A program made the position numbers and the translations under genes. The notes under the pieces are model-generated. The model saw nothing but the letters and a program-made list of their open reading frames with translations. It had not been told where the DNA came from and did no database searches. This document shows positions 25,979 through 34,808 of a stretch of DNA of 64,000 nucleotides, piece by piece; position 1 is the stretch's first letter, and the number at the start of each line of letters is the position of its first letter. Source of the stretch: DASQZT01 sp963728965 (GTDB lineage Bacteria > Acidobacteriota > Terriglobia > Bryobacterales > Bryobacteraceae); NCBI GenBank assembly GCA_963728965.1, contig CAVSMH010000007.1, positions 186,001 to 250,000 of the forward strand. The letters are read 5' to 3'.

Positions 25979-27885
25979 GATTCGGCCGCCTTTTCGCGGG
26001 GGATCCGCACGGTTACGCAAGTACCTCGGCCAGGGCGCGGCTCGAGGGTGACGGAGGCGCGGTCCTGATAGAGGGTGGCGAGGCGTTCGGAAACGTTGGT
26101 GAGGCCGAGGCCGCGGGATTCGGGAGAGGACGCGGGGCCGATGCCATCGTCTTCGACGCGGAGGCACAGGTGGGAGGCGCGGGGGTGGGCGGAAATCCAG
26201 AGGTGGCCGGGGCCGGGCATGGGTCCGAGGCCGTGCTTGAGGGCGTTTTCGACGAGGGGCTGGAGGATGAGAGACGGGATGAGCTCGGCGGCGATTTCAC
26301 GATCGACATCGAAGCGGACCTGGAGGCGGTCGCCGAAGCGGGCTTCTTCGATGTAGAGGTAGGTGCGGAGGAACTCCATTTCCTCGCCGATGGAAGTGAG
26401 CGGGCGCGCGGAGTGGGCGAGTACGTGACGGAAGACGCTGGCCAGGCGCAGGGTCATGGCTTCGGCGCGCGGGGGGTCGCGGACGACGAGGTCGGCAATG
26501 GTGTTGAGGGAGTTGAACAGGAAATGGGGATTGATTTGAGCGCGGAGGGCACGCAGTTCGGCCTCGGTGACCTGCTGGAGGAGGAGGGCTTCGCGGCTTT
26601 GACGCTCGACGGCTTCGCGCTCGCGGCGGAGGGCATCGAAGCGGTTGCCGGAGAGGGCGGCGATCGCGCGGAGGTAGTCGAGATCGTGGCTGACGAGGCC
26701 GGGACGGGCGGTGCCGGGCGAGATGACGAGGACGTGAGAGACGCGGCCGGCGGACAGGACGGGGATGAGGACTTCGGCGTAACCGAGCTCGACGGTTTCC
26801 GCGTCGAGGAGGGCGGCGGGCCAAGCGGAAGCAGGCGGGGGTTCGACGGGGACGAGGCGCGCGCCGGCAAGATCGAGCGGGCGGCGGGCGGCATCTTCGA
26901 CGGCGGCGCGGATTTCGGGTTCGAGGTCGAGGTGGCGGAGGCGGTGGGCGAGGCGGCGGGATTCGGCGCGATAGTCGGGCGGGCGGAAGAGCCAGCGAAT
27001 GAGGGTGCGGCCGAGCCGATCGTCGACGAAGGCAAACGAGAGCAGCATGATGTTGGTGAGGACAACGATGAGGCCGACGTGGACAGCCTGGGGGACCGGG
27101 GCACGATGGGCGAGGATCCACAGATCGGGGACCTGGACGATGACGACGAGGATGCCGGCCCAGATGCCGGCGAGGAGGATGCGCACGCCGTGGCGCAGGA
27201 ACAGATCGGCGAAACGGAAACGGGCGAACAGGAGGAAGGCGAGCAGGACTACGAGGAGGGCCAAGTGGGCACCGATGGCAGCGAAGCCGGCACCGATGGT
27301 GTCGTTGGGGGAGTGCCAGGAGAGGGCGGTAGTGAGGGCCGCGCCGCAGACGGCGAGCACCATGGCGAGCGAAGGCAGGTAGACCGCGCGGGGCGTGGTG
27401 TCGCGGCGGAGAGAGGTGGCGGCGCCGAGCATCAACAGCAGGGCTGCGTTCACCGAGGTGAGATGCCGCACGGCGCGGAGGGGCACGGGTTGGAGTCCGG
27501 CGAGGGGAGCAGACCAGAGGAGAATGACGAGGGCCGACACGGAGAGGCAGCCGAGGATCCAGACGGGCAAAGCGCGGCGCTTCTGACGCCAGATGGCGAG
27601 GATGGGAAGGGGAAAGGCGCCGGCACCCGAGAACTGGACGGCCTGGGCGACGAGGAGGAGGCGGCTGGAGCGGGGCAGGCCGGTGGCGGAGAGGACGGCG
27701 TAAGCGAGTCCGCCGGCACACCAGAGGACGCCGCAGGCGGCGAAGAAAATATTGGCGAGCGGGGTTCCCGGGAGGCGAGCGGCGCGCAGGGTAAGGGCGA
27801 GGAGGAGAACGGCAATCAGCAACCCGGTGGAGAAGATGATGAGGTCGCCGGGGTAGAACGTGCTCGGCGTGACGGTGCCATGCAA
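25975..27885 (-). CDS. LytS/YehU-type membrane sensor histidine kinase
   Basis: About 636 residues from a TTG at 27885; an ATG is not available near the first membrane segment, and the frame runs on upstream through the tRNA as a chance opening. The N-terminal half has seven or more membrane helices (about 15-260), a soluble GAF-like middle, then a His_kinase module with the phosphoacceptor in QINPHFLFNSLN and a HATPase with LILQPLVENALKHGLG and GIGLTNVSERL-like GLGLTNVSERL. It phosphorylates the adjacent LytTR regulator. Confidence 0.9.
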   Translation of the reverse strand: MHGTVTPSTFYPGDLIIFSTGLLIAVLLLALTLRAARLPGTPLANIFFAACGVLWCAGGLAYAVLSATGLPRSSRLLLVAQAVQFSGAGAFPLPILAIWRQKRRALPVWILGCLSVSALVILLWSAPLAGLQPVPLRAVRHLTSVNAALLLMLGAATSLRRDTTPRAVYLPSLAMVLAVCGAALTTALSWHSPNDTIGAGFAAIGAHLALLVVLLAFLLFARFRFADLFLRHGVRILLAGIWAGILVVIVQVPDLWILAHRAPVPQAVHVGLIVVLTNIMLLSFAFVDDRLGRTLIRWLFRPPDYRAESRRLAHRLRHLDLEPEIRAAVEDAARRPLDLAGARLVPVEPPPASAWPAALLDAETVELGYAEVLIPVLSAGRVSHVLVISPGTARPGLVSHDLDYLRAIAALSGNRFDALRREREAVERQSREALLLQQVTEAELRALRAQINPHFLFNSLNTIADLVVRDPPRAEAMTLRLASVFRHVLAHSARPLTSIGEEMEFLRTYLYIEEARFGDRLQVRFDVDREIAAELIPSLILQPLVENALKHGLGPMPGPGHLWISAHPRASHLCLRVEDDGIGPASSPESRGLGLTNVSERLATLYQDRASVTLEPRPGRGTCVTVRIPREKAAES

Positions 27886-28036
27886 TCCACCATCAGGATA
27901 GCGGTGTATGGGGCGGATTTCCAGAGAGGGGGCGCGGGCGCGGCCAGGGCGGGGCGAGCGCGGAATTTGGGGCGGCGGGCGCGGTTGGATGGCAAGCGTT
28001 CTTTGGTGTGGGACTGGTGTTGGACGGAACGGGTAA

Positions 28037-28066
28037 TTGCGGGGGAGTGGTGGGACTCGGTACACT
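28037..28066 (+). promoter_or_regulatory. tRNA-Gln promoter
   Basis: -35 TTGCGG at 28037-28042 and -10 TACACT at 28061-28066, separated by 18 bases, with the tRNA beginning 13 bases after the -10 box. No other sigma-70-like pair is as close to the gene. Confidence 0.5.
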
Positions 28067-28079
28067 GACAATGACCTGA

Positions 28080-28153
28080 TCCCCGGTCGTCTAATGGTAG
28101 GACAGCGGCCTTTGGAGCCGTGAATCGTGGTTCGAATCCATGCCGGGGAGCCA
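28080..28153 (+). tRNA. tRNA-Gln (anticodon TTG)
   Basis: Complete cloverleaf: acceptor TCCCCGG (28080-28086) pairs perfectly with CCGGGGA (28143-28149), discriminator G, CCA encoded at 28151-28153. D-arm cgtctaatggtaggac; anticodon stem gcggc/gccgt with loop CTTTGGA, anticodon TTG; T-arm cgtgg-TTCGAAT-ccatg. It reads CAA codons. The 3' half is also antisense coding sequence for the end of the serine recombinase, so it is the integration target of the phage element. Confidence 0.97.
28091..28153. other. Left attachment site (attL) in tRNA-Gln
   Basis: The last 21 or so codons of the recombinase (tail MDSNHDSRLQRPLSYH) are the antisense reading of the tRNA. This is the usual sign of recombination within a tRNA 3' part. 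The exact crossover cannot be fixed because the right end of the element lies outside the window; a repeat of part of this sequence is expected there. Confidence 0.7.
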
Positions 28154-29701
28154 ATTCTCAAAATTGGCCTTTTCCGCCGATCCCCCTCCCATCCGCTGCT
28201 GTTCCGACGCGACCGCAACTGCCAACACGTCAAAGGGTTGCCGATATTTTGCGACGAGTTCGCCGCCTTTCCAAGTGCAGTTCGAGAGTACAAAATTCAG
28301 GAGTTTGCGTTTCTCCATTGGCGGCTGACTCTCGAACAGGACGGGCGCGCGGTGCGCCAGTTCGAGGAGTTGGACACCTTCCTCGATGTAGCTGCAGTTG
28401 GCCGTCTGGTGCGCCTCCAGGTCGCGCATGATGGCCGCCTGCGCGGCCCGCATCTCCGCAGCCTTGGTGTCGAAGTACTCGTTGGCGATCCTGCCGTCTA
28501 GCTTATCCTCGTACATGGCGTCGATCCGTCTTTGAAGGCGCTGGTGCTCACGCTGGAGTTTCGCGATGGCGTCGTCGTGGAACTGGCGTTCGTCCCGGTG
28601 GCTTTCACGAAGCGCCTGCCGTACCCAACCCAGGACTTCGTCACTGAAAGAGATCCCCTTCAAAATGCCGGCGAACTTCTCCTCCAGCACCTCCTCCCGC
28701 GTGTACGGCTCCGGGCACTTTCCCTTGAAGCCGGTGCAGTGATAGTAGACGTAGCGGCCCTTCTTGATCTCGCCCACCATGGCGCAACCGCAATGGCCGC
28801 ACGTGATCAAGCCGCTGAAGGCGAACGTCTCCCTCATCTTGCGAGTCTTCTTTGCGCCGCGTCCGTCGAGGATAGCCTGGACCTGCTCCCACAGCTCGTG
28901 GGAGACCAACGCCTCGTACGTGCCCTGATACTTCGTGCCGTCGAAATCGAAGTCGCCGGAGTAGATCCGGTTCCGCAGAATCTTGTGGATGGTCGAGGTC
29001 GGCACGTCGTCGCCGCTTTTCCGGTAAGCCAGACCGTCGGCGCGGGCTGTCCCGGCGATCTGTTTCAGCGAGTACTTGCCGGTTGCATACTGCTCGAACA
29101 TTCTGGTGATGGCCGGTGCCAGATTGGCGTCGGGAGCTATGGTCCGCTTGCCGTTGGCGCCGTCCACGTTGAGATACCCCAGCGGGGCGTAAGACGGCCA
29201 GACTCCCTGCCGCGCCTTTTCCAGCATTCCCTTCCTGGTCTCCTCCGAGAGGTTGTCGATGTAGTTCTTCGCCATCAGCACCTTGATGCCGTGCATGAAC
29301 TTCTCCGAGGAGCGGGAGTCGGGCGATAGCACCACGTTCTCCTTGACGAAGTGGACCTCGAGACCAAGCCCATCAATCGTCACCCAGTCCTTCAGATTGC
29401 GGTAGAGGCGGTCCGTCTTTTCCACCAGCAAGGCGCGGCAGGCCTTAGTCTTCTGCAACAACGCGATCATCTCGCCGAAACCGGTGCGGCCGGCGGCCTT
29501 CGCCGTCTCTACATCTACGAACTCTTGCAGCGCCGTGAAGCCGTGGGCACCGGCATATCCGCGCAGCAACTCCATTTGCGCCGGGATCGAGTAGCCTTCC
29601 TTCTCCTGGTCCTTGCTGCTGACGCGGGCGTAAATGACGGCAAGGTGGCGCGCCGCTCCGGCCGACCCGGCACCGCCTTGGAGTTCTGCTCTTTTCTTCA
29701 T
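28091..29701 (-). CDS. Large serine recombinase (integrase) of the element
   Basis: 536 residues. Resolvase domain at about 18-170 with catalytic Ser28 in YARVSSKDQ and the arginine region EKTDRLYRN; recombinase domain (APLGYLN, IHKILRNRIYSGDF); zinc ribbon with CGHCG and YYHCTGFKGKC; then a coiled coil. It would join attP with the tRNA site. The C-terminal 17 residues come from the tRNA antisense strand. Serine integrases less often use tRNA genes than tyrosine integrases do. It is coupled by a 4-base overlap to the zinc-ribbon gene upstream. Confidence 0.93.
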   Translation of the reverse strand: MKKRAELQGGAGSAGAARHLAVIYARVSSKDQEKEGYSIPAQMELLRGYAGAHGFTALQEFVDVETAKAAGRTGFGEMIALLQKTKACRALLVEKTDRLYRNLKDWVTIDGLGLEVHFVKENVVLSPDSRSSEKFMHGIKVLMAKNYIDNLSEETRKGMLEKARQGVWPSYAPLGYLNVDGANGKRTIAPDANLAPAITRMFEQYATGKYSLKQIAGTARADGLAYRKSGDDVPTSTIHKILRNRIYSGDFDFDGTKYQGTYEALVSHELWEQVQAILDGRGAKKTRKMRETFAFSGLITCGHCGCAMVGEIKKGRYVYYHCTGFKGKCPEPYTREEVLEEKFAGILKGISFSDEVLGWVRQALRESHRDERQFHDDAIAKLQREHQRLQRRIDAMYEDKLDGRIANEYFDTKAAEMRAAQAAIMRDLEAHQTANCSYIEEGVQLLELAHRAPVLFESQPPMEKRKLLNFVLSNCTWKGGELVAKYRQPFDVLAVAVASEQQRMGGGSAEKANFENWLPGMDSNHDSRLQRPLSYH

Positions 29702-30723
29702 TTCACCTCCCTACGTTTCCGCTGCTTCTTTCCCGTCGGGCTTTCCGTACCCAACCATTTCCTGATCCGCGACAGCGGCGTGCCAAGTTTCTGCGCGATC
29801 TCATCGGCGGGTGTGCCAGCGGCGGCAAGGCGGAGCGTCTCCGCTTTCTTTTCGCGGTAAGCGTCGACCGCCCGCCGTTGCGCGACTCCCTTGTCGCTGC
29901 ACTTTGGGCAGTAGTTCGCCGTTCCGGGTTTGGGCCGCTTCAGTTCCCGAACGTAGGGAAAGCCGCACCCCGAACATGTGTAGAGGCTTTCGGCCCCGGC
30001 GAGGCTCAGCGCGAGTTGCAGGCCCAACGCGGCGAATAGGAAGCCGTGATAATCGACCTGCAATTCCCATCGTGCGCTGTCCGGCTTCCATTGCACCGCG
30101 AAATCCGAGAGGCCCTGCACACGCCCGGCTCTCCAGCAACTCAACCACGAGGTAACTTCGGTCGCAATCACCTGCCTGCCTTGCTCGATCGGGTTGCGAT
30201 TGGGGGCGGGCTTTGGAAACAGATACCAGCCCATGCCGTACTTGTGCTCCTCGTAGGCGGTCTTGAACGACTCCTCCGTGTCATCGATGGAAGCGATAAT
30301 TCCCCAGTCGGCCAGGTCGCCAAGCTTGTCCTGCCTCAGCGCGGCGGCGATGTTGAGGACCGCGCACACCCGGCGAGAGAAGTATTTCCAGGCAGCAATG
30401 GGATCGGACCCTTCGGTCTGGGATTCGCCGCATGGCCGGTACAGCACCGTGTCCTTCACTTTGGCCGGCTGCATCGCCAGGACGCCCCACTTGTTCGCGA
30501 ACCTCAGGATGGCCGCCGAATCCGACTCCCACAATTTCACGAACTCGTTCAAGGTGGATCGAGAAACTTCCTGCCATCGGGCCGCCCCGGCCAGTTTCCA
30601 CCGTATGGCGTCGCCCTCGAGTTCAATCTTGCCCGGCACAAGAACTTGACCGGAGGGCACGGGTTTGCCCAGGTTACCGTTGATATCGGTCAATCCACCC
30701 AAGTCCCAATCTCTTGTTGACAT
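29698..30723 (-). CDS. Zinc-ribbon protein translationally coupled to the recombinase
   Basis: 341 residues from the ATG at 30723 (an in-frame ATG at 30771 leaves no room for a promoter). The first 230 residues have no family I know. Residues about 255-300 hold a zinc ribbon resembling CGNR-type fingers (YTCSGCGFPYV and ANYCPKC), followed by a basic helix and a helix-turn-helix-like segment (RLAAAGTPADEIAQKLGTPLSRIRKWL). Probably a DNA-binding regulator or recombination directionality factor for the integrase, judged by the ATGA coupling. I did not find an enzymatic motif. Confidence 0.6.
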   Translation of the reverse strand: MSTRDWDLGGLTDINGNLGKPVPSGQVLVPGKIELEGDAIRWKLAGAARWQEVSRSTLNEFVKLWESDSAAILRFANKWGVLAMQPAKVKDTVLYRPCGESQTEGSDPIAAWKYFSRRVCAVLNIAAALRQDKLGDLADWGIIASIDDTEESFKTAYEEHKYGMGWYLFPKPAPNRNPIEQGRQVIATEVTSWLSCWRAGRVQGLSDFAVQWKPDSARWELQVDYHGFLFAALGLQLALSLAGAESLYTCSGCGFPYVRELKRPKPGTANYCPKCSDKGVAQRRAVDAYREKKAETLRLAAAGTPADEIAQKLGTPLSRIRKWLGTESPTGKKQRKRREVK

Positions 30724-30733
30724 CTCAATCCAT

Positions 30734-30762
30734 AGTCTACACGTTTTGAAGTTAGAGTCAAT
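30734..30762 (-). promoter_or_regulatory. Promoter for the zinc-ribbon/recombinase operon
   Basis: Minus strand TTGACT (30757-30762) and TAGACT (30734-30739) with a 17-base spacer. Transcription would begin only a few bases before the ATG at 30723, so the message may be nearly leaderless. A divergent small gene begins at 30783, making this the switch region between integration and the rightward genes. Confidence 0.45.
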
Positions 30763-30782
30763 AGCCCACACTGAAGGTCAGT

Positions 30783-30971
30783 ATGGAGCCGTTGCCGCAG
30801 CTCGAAGAGACACTTCAGTTCTGGCAACAGCGCACCTCGCGGCAATTGACGCATGAGGATGCGCGCCAGATGGTGGAAAACGTCGCCGGCTTCTTCACCA
30901 CGCTCCAACGGTGGTCCGCAGAGGCAGATGCCCGCCGGTCGGAACCCGAAGGAGACAGGGAGGCTGCATGA
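30783..30971 (+). CDS. Small hypothetical phage protein
   Basis: 62 residues, mostly helical and acidic (LEETLQFWQQRTSRQLTHED, ARQMVENVAGFFTTLQRW). It resembles short proteins found before excisionase genes in prophages, but I cannot name a family. It overlaps the next gene by 4 bases (ATGA). Confidence 0.5.
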   Translation: MEPLPQLEETLQFWQQRTSRQLTHEDARQMVENVAGFFTTLQRWSAEADARRSEPEGDREAA

Positions 30972-31183
30972 AACCGAGGTATCTCGTCGAAGTCGTCCCG
31001 ACCATCCCCAGCGATTTAGTCAGCGTGAAGGAAGGCGCGAAAGTGGCAGGGAAGACCGAGCGCACCATCTGGCGCGACATTCGGAGCGGCAAGCTCCGCG
31101 CCTGGGGCGCCCGCCGTTGTTATCGGATTTCCCTTTCGGAATTGCTGGCTCCGGTGGTTATCAGGGGTGAATCCCTTGGCTGA
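30968..31183 (+). CDS. Excisionase-like helix-turn-helix protein
   Basis: 71 residues with a winged-helix of the MerR/excisionase (AlpA-like) type: VSVKEGAKVAGKTERTIWRDIRSGKLRAWGARRCYRISLSEL. The pattern of helix 1-2, short-turn and a recognition helix followed by the R-G-K wing is typical of DNA-binding subunits that direct excision or regulate the integrase. ATG at 30968 overlaps the previous stop; its own end overlaps the primase start. Confidence 0.75.
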   Translation: MKPRYLVEVVPTIPSDLVSVKEGAKVAGKTERTIWRDIRSGKLRAWGARRCYRISLSELLAPVVIRGESLG

Positions 31184-33900
31184 TGCCACCAGCGAAATGA
31201 TCGCAGCCACCACGCCTGGAACGGTTCCCATCAATGTAACCGGCACGTCGGATTTCAATGCCGCCAGCACCTTCCTCCGCGCCATTTTTAGCGGCCAGGA
31301 GCGTGGCGTCCTACCTCTGTTCTGCAAACCATCGAACGTCTCGCACTTTGCGAATCTGGATCGCGATGGCTGGTATGACGATGCCGCCGATACCGCGATG
31401 CGGCTCCGCGATCACTTCAACATTTACTTCGCGATGGGTCTTCAAGCGGATCGACCAGAAAAGGGCCGTGGCAAAGAGGCCGGGGTGATCTCGCTGCCAG
31501 GGTTGTGGGCCGACATCGACGTGCTCGGCCCCAACCCCGCCGCCCTCGCCCTGCCGCCCACTATCGAGGACGCCATGCGCATCGTGCAGGCGGTGCCGTT
31601 CAAGCCCACCGTTATCGTCTACACCGGCGGCGGCATCCAGGCGTACTGGCTATTCAAGGAGCCGTGGGAGTTCGATAGCGATAAGGAGCGCAAGAAGGCG
31701 AAGGCTCTCTCCAAGGCGTTTCAGAAGTACTTGCAGAACGCCGCGATCACGTGCGGCTGGATCATGGACGGCACCGCCGATCTCTGCCGAGTGCTCCGGC
31801 TGCCGGGGACGTACAACAGGAAACAGGCCGAGCCGGTACTGGTGCGCTACGAGGTCGTCGAGGATGCCCGCCGGTACAATCCGTCGGATTTCGAAGACTT
31901 CCTGAATATCGAAGCTGATCCGGAATTGAAGGCGCATCTTCAGGGCCCGGCGCCCGAGCAGCCGTCCGCCGAGTTCTTGCGGGTGCTCGCGGGCTGCCCC
32001 TGGATACGGCACTGTAAAGACGATGCGGCTTCGCTGCCCGGAGCCGGAATGGTACCGGATGCTCTCCATCGTGGGCCGGTGCAAAGATGGCGTCCACTTC
32101 GCGCACGATCTCAGCCGTCCGTACGCAAAGTACTCCGAGAGTGAGACCGCGGAGAAACTGAAGCAGGCGATGGGCGCCGCCGGACCGGCCACCTGCGCAT
32201 TCATCGGTGGCGAGCTGGGCTGCGGCCGCTACTGCGCAGAGTGCAACCACCGCGGCAAGATCGCCAGCCCCGTGGTGCTGGGCATCCCGAAACGTTCGAA
32301 GCGGGGAAAGGATGAGGCCGCTGATGGCAGCCATCCCCGCCGTTCCGGTCTCCCCAACATCCAAGCGCAACGACCGGCAACTTCGTGAAATAACAGGCGA
32401 GAGCCTGGCGGCTTTGCGAGCGTTCAACATCCCGCCTTCCATCTTCGCCCGCGCCGGTAAGCCGGCCTGCATTCACAAGGAAGAGAATGGCCGCCACATC
32501 ATCACCGAGGCCACCGACCGCATCCTCAGGAACCGCTTGACGCGCGCCGCCGACTTCTACGAAATCACCGCCGAGGGCTTCACCAACTGCTCGCCGCCCA
32601 TGGACATGGTGAAGGACATCCTGGCGCATGCCGCCCACGGAGTGGGGCTTCCCGGTGCTCCAGGGAATCATCGAAGCACCGGCATTGCGTGAGGACGGCA
32701 CCATCATCATGACGCCCGGCTACGACGAGCAGAGCCGCCTGTTCTATGCGCAGCAGGACGGCCTGAACATGCCGGAACTCGCGGAGCATCCTACCGCTGA
32801 CCATATCGATGTTGCGGTGAATATGGTTGCACGACATCATTTCGGATTTTCCTTTTGTAGATGTAGCGAGCCGGACGAACGCCATCGCGGCGATCCTCAC
32901 GCCCGTGGTGCGGCCCGCCATCAAGGGACCGACGCCCTTGGCACTGTTCGACGCGACCACACAAGGCACTGGCAAATCATTGCTGTCCGAGGTGGTGTCG
33001 CTCATCACCAGCGGTCGCGAAGCTCCCATGTTTTCCGCGCCCCGCGATGCGGAGGAATGGCGGAAGGCGTTGACGTCAGTCTTGCGCGAAGGGTCCGCGG
33101 TGGTGGTGATCGACAACGTCAACTACCGGCTGGATAACGGGGATTTCTGCAAAGCTTTGACGGAGATCACCCACGGCGACCGCGTCCTGGGCAAATCGCA
33201 GACGATCAACCTGCCCGTCCGCTGCGCCTGGATCGCCACCGGAAACAACATCCAGTTGGGCGGCGACATGCCGCGGCGCTGCTACTGGATTCGGATGGAC
33301 GCGAGATGCTCGAAGCCGTTTCAACGCACCGGATTCAAGCACAAGCAGCTGAAGGAATATGTTCTGAAGCACCGCGGGGAACTGCTGGCCGCACTGCTCA
33401 CTCTGGCGCGCGCCTGGTTCGTCGCCGGGCGGCCGGAGCCGAGCCTCACTCCCGTCGGCAGCTTCGAGGATTGGTCTGTAATCGTCGGCGGCATCCTCCA
33501 GCACGCCGGCATCGAGGGCTTCCTGGGAAATTCCAACCAGTTATACGACCAGGCCGACATGGAATCTGTCCAGTGGGAAGCGTTCCTGAAGATCCTCGAT
33601 ACCGTTTTCTACGGCGAGCCGTTCACCGTCGCGCAAGTGTGGGATCGGATGAACGACAAAACGTGGAACGACTCCACGAGGCAGTCGGCGTTGACGGACC
33701 GCGCCGAAGCACTGAGGACCTCGCTGCCTGACTTCATCGCCCAGGCCATGGACCGCGAGGGCTTCTTCAAACAGCGTCTGGGCTTTGCGTTTCGCGAACG
33801 TCTTGGCCGCCGCTACGGCGATTCCCAGGTGCGGGTTGAGCGCGATGCTCAAGACCTCCATGACAAAGTGGCGCGGTGGAAAGTGGTGCGGAATGGCTGA
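31167..33900 (+). pseudogene. Primase-helicase, broken by four +1 frame shifts
   Basis: Frames read in turn give about 905 residues of a phage primase-like protein. Part 1 (31167 to about 32040): primase-like domain with WADIDVLGP and PTVIVYTGGGIQAYWLF. Part 2 (to about 32330): a short zinc-binding Cys cluster (GRYCAEC). Part 3 (to about 32636): NDRQLREITGESLAALR. Part 4 (to about 32826), then part 5: helicase-like ATPase with PLALFDATTQGTGKSLL (Walker A) and VVVIDNV (Walker B). Each shift is +1 (32040, 32290-32370, 32636, 32826). Part 5 is homologous to the intact primase at 44854-48267 (GSFEDWSVIVGGILQHAGI). Confidence 0.8.
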
Positions 33901-34184
33901 AACCGACAAGGCTATCGGAACTCCAACAGCAGTTGGAGGCAGCCAGCGCGGAGCCGAACGATTCCAGCGACCTCGTAGATGCGTTGCATGCATTCGATCC
34001 GCTGTGGGAGCAACTCTCAACATGGGAGCAGGAGCGGTTCATTCACACGCTGGTGGAGCAAATCCGGTACGACGGCAAGGCTGGCACGGTGACTCTCGGG
34101 TTCCGCTCAAGTGGAATCAAGGAGTTGTGCAACTGGGCCCCAGCAATCAAGGAGAAATACGAACATGCACAACAGCGCGGCTGA
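33876..34184 (+). pseudogene. C-terminal relic of a second serine recombinase
   Basis: About 100 residues matching only the last coiled-coil and dimer part of large serine recombinases: LSELQQQLEAASAE, LVDALHAFDPLWEQLSTWEQ, RFIHTLVEQIRYDG and LGFRSSGIKEL. The catalytic, recombinase and zinc-ribbon parts are missing; the sequence appears directly after the end of the primase, so an internal deletion or rearrangement joined the two. It is on the opposite strand to the intact recombinase at 28091. Confidence 0.7.
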
Positions 34185-34572
34185 GATTCAGTTTTGCCTG
34201 AACACAACGGGCCCTCCGACTCGGGAGGCGGAGTCGCCGGATATTCCGCGACCGGCAAAAGGCCGTATTCCCAGAGTCACGGAGGTGTTGGCGCTGGCGA
34301 TCCAGTTCCAGGACATGATCCAACGCGGCGATGCGCGCGACTACGCCGACCTCGCCCGGCTTGGCTGCCTTACTCGTGAGCGCATGAGCCAGATCATGGA
34401 ACTTGTTTGGCTCGCGCCGGACATTCAACAGGAGATCCTGGAATTCCCGCCGAACTCGGCGCCCCGGTTCGCCATAAGCGAGGTTGCGACACGACGAATC
34501 GCGGCAGAATTCGACTGGGGCGAACAGCGGGGACGTTGGCGTAAGCTCAAGCAGGACAGGCAGATAGAATGA
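34165..34572 (+). CDS. HTH protein of the recombinase-downstream type
   Basis: 135 residues. The central helical block, IPRVTEVLALAIQFQDMIQRG, DYADLARLGCLTRERMSQIM and LVWLAPDIQQEILE, matches small proteins that often directly follow serine recombinase genes, and contains a helix-turn-helix (ADLARLGCLTRERMSQIMEL). The start overlaps the recombinase relic, as in intact pairs. Role unknown, perhaps regulation of the recombinase. Its retention beside a dead recombinase supports a second element origin. Confidence 0.65.
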   Translation: MHNSAAEIQFCLNTTGPPTREAESPDIPRPAKGRIPRVTEVLALAIQFQDMIQRGDARDYADLARLGCLTRERMSQIMELVWLAPDIQQEILEFPPNSAPRFAISEVATRRIAAEFDWGEQRGRWRKLKQDRQIE

Positions 34573-34808
34573 TACGCATCTGCGTCCGTAAGTCTGTCAA
34601 CCGAAATTTGCCGGAATTTGCCGAAGAGAATCAGCGCATTGCAGCGGCGGGCTGGTTCGCCTTTTGTTCGCCGTGATAGGCTATGGTAATCAAACGCCAA
34701 ACATGGCCGCTGGAACTCCAAACGAGCGCTGATATCGGGGAGTAACACTACCTGCCGCCGAAGCAGGAATCGTGCACCAGGGTCCTTAGCCAAAGCAGGA
34801 GGGGTTCT

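Noticed and set aside
27886..28293. Upstream extension of the sensor kinase frame through the tRNA
   Set aside because: It crosses a tRNA and has no coding character; a TTG at 27885 begins the membrane part.
28091..29701. CRISPR array or direct-repeat spacers in the element
   Set aside because: The only repeat clusters (GGGGAC, GTGGTCAC) are short and irregular and are not flanked by cas genes; Cas4-like similarity at 39867 is explained by the phage recombination module.
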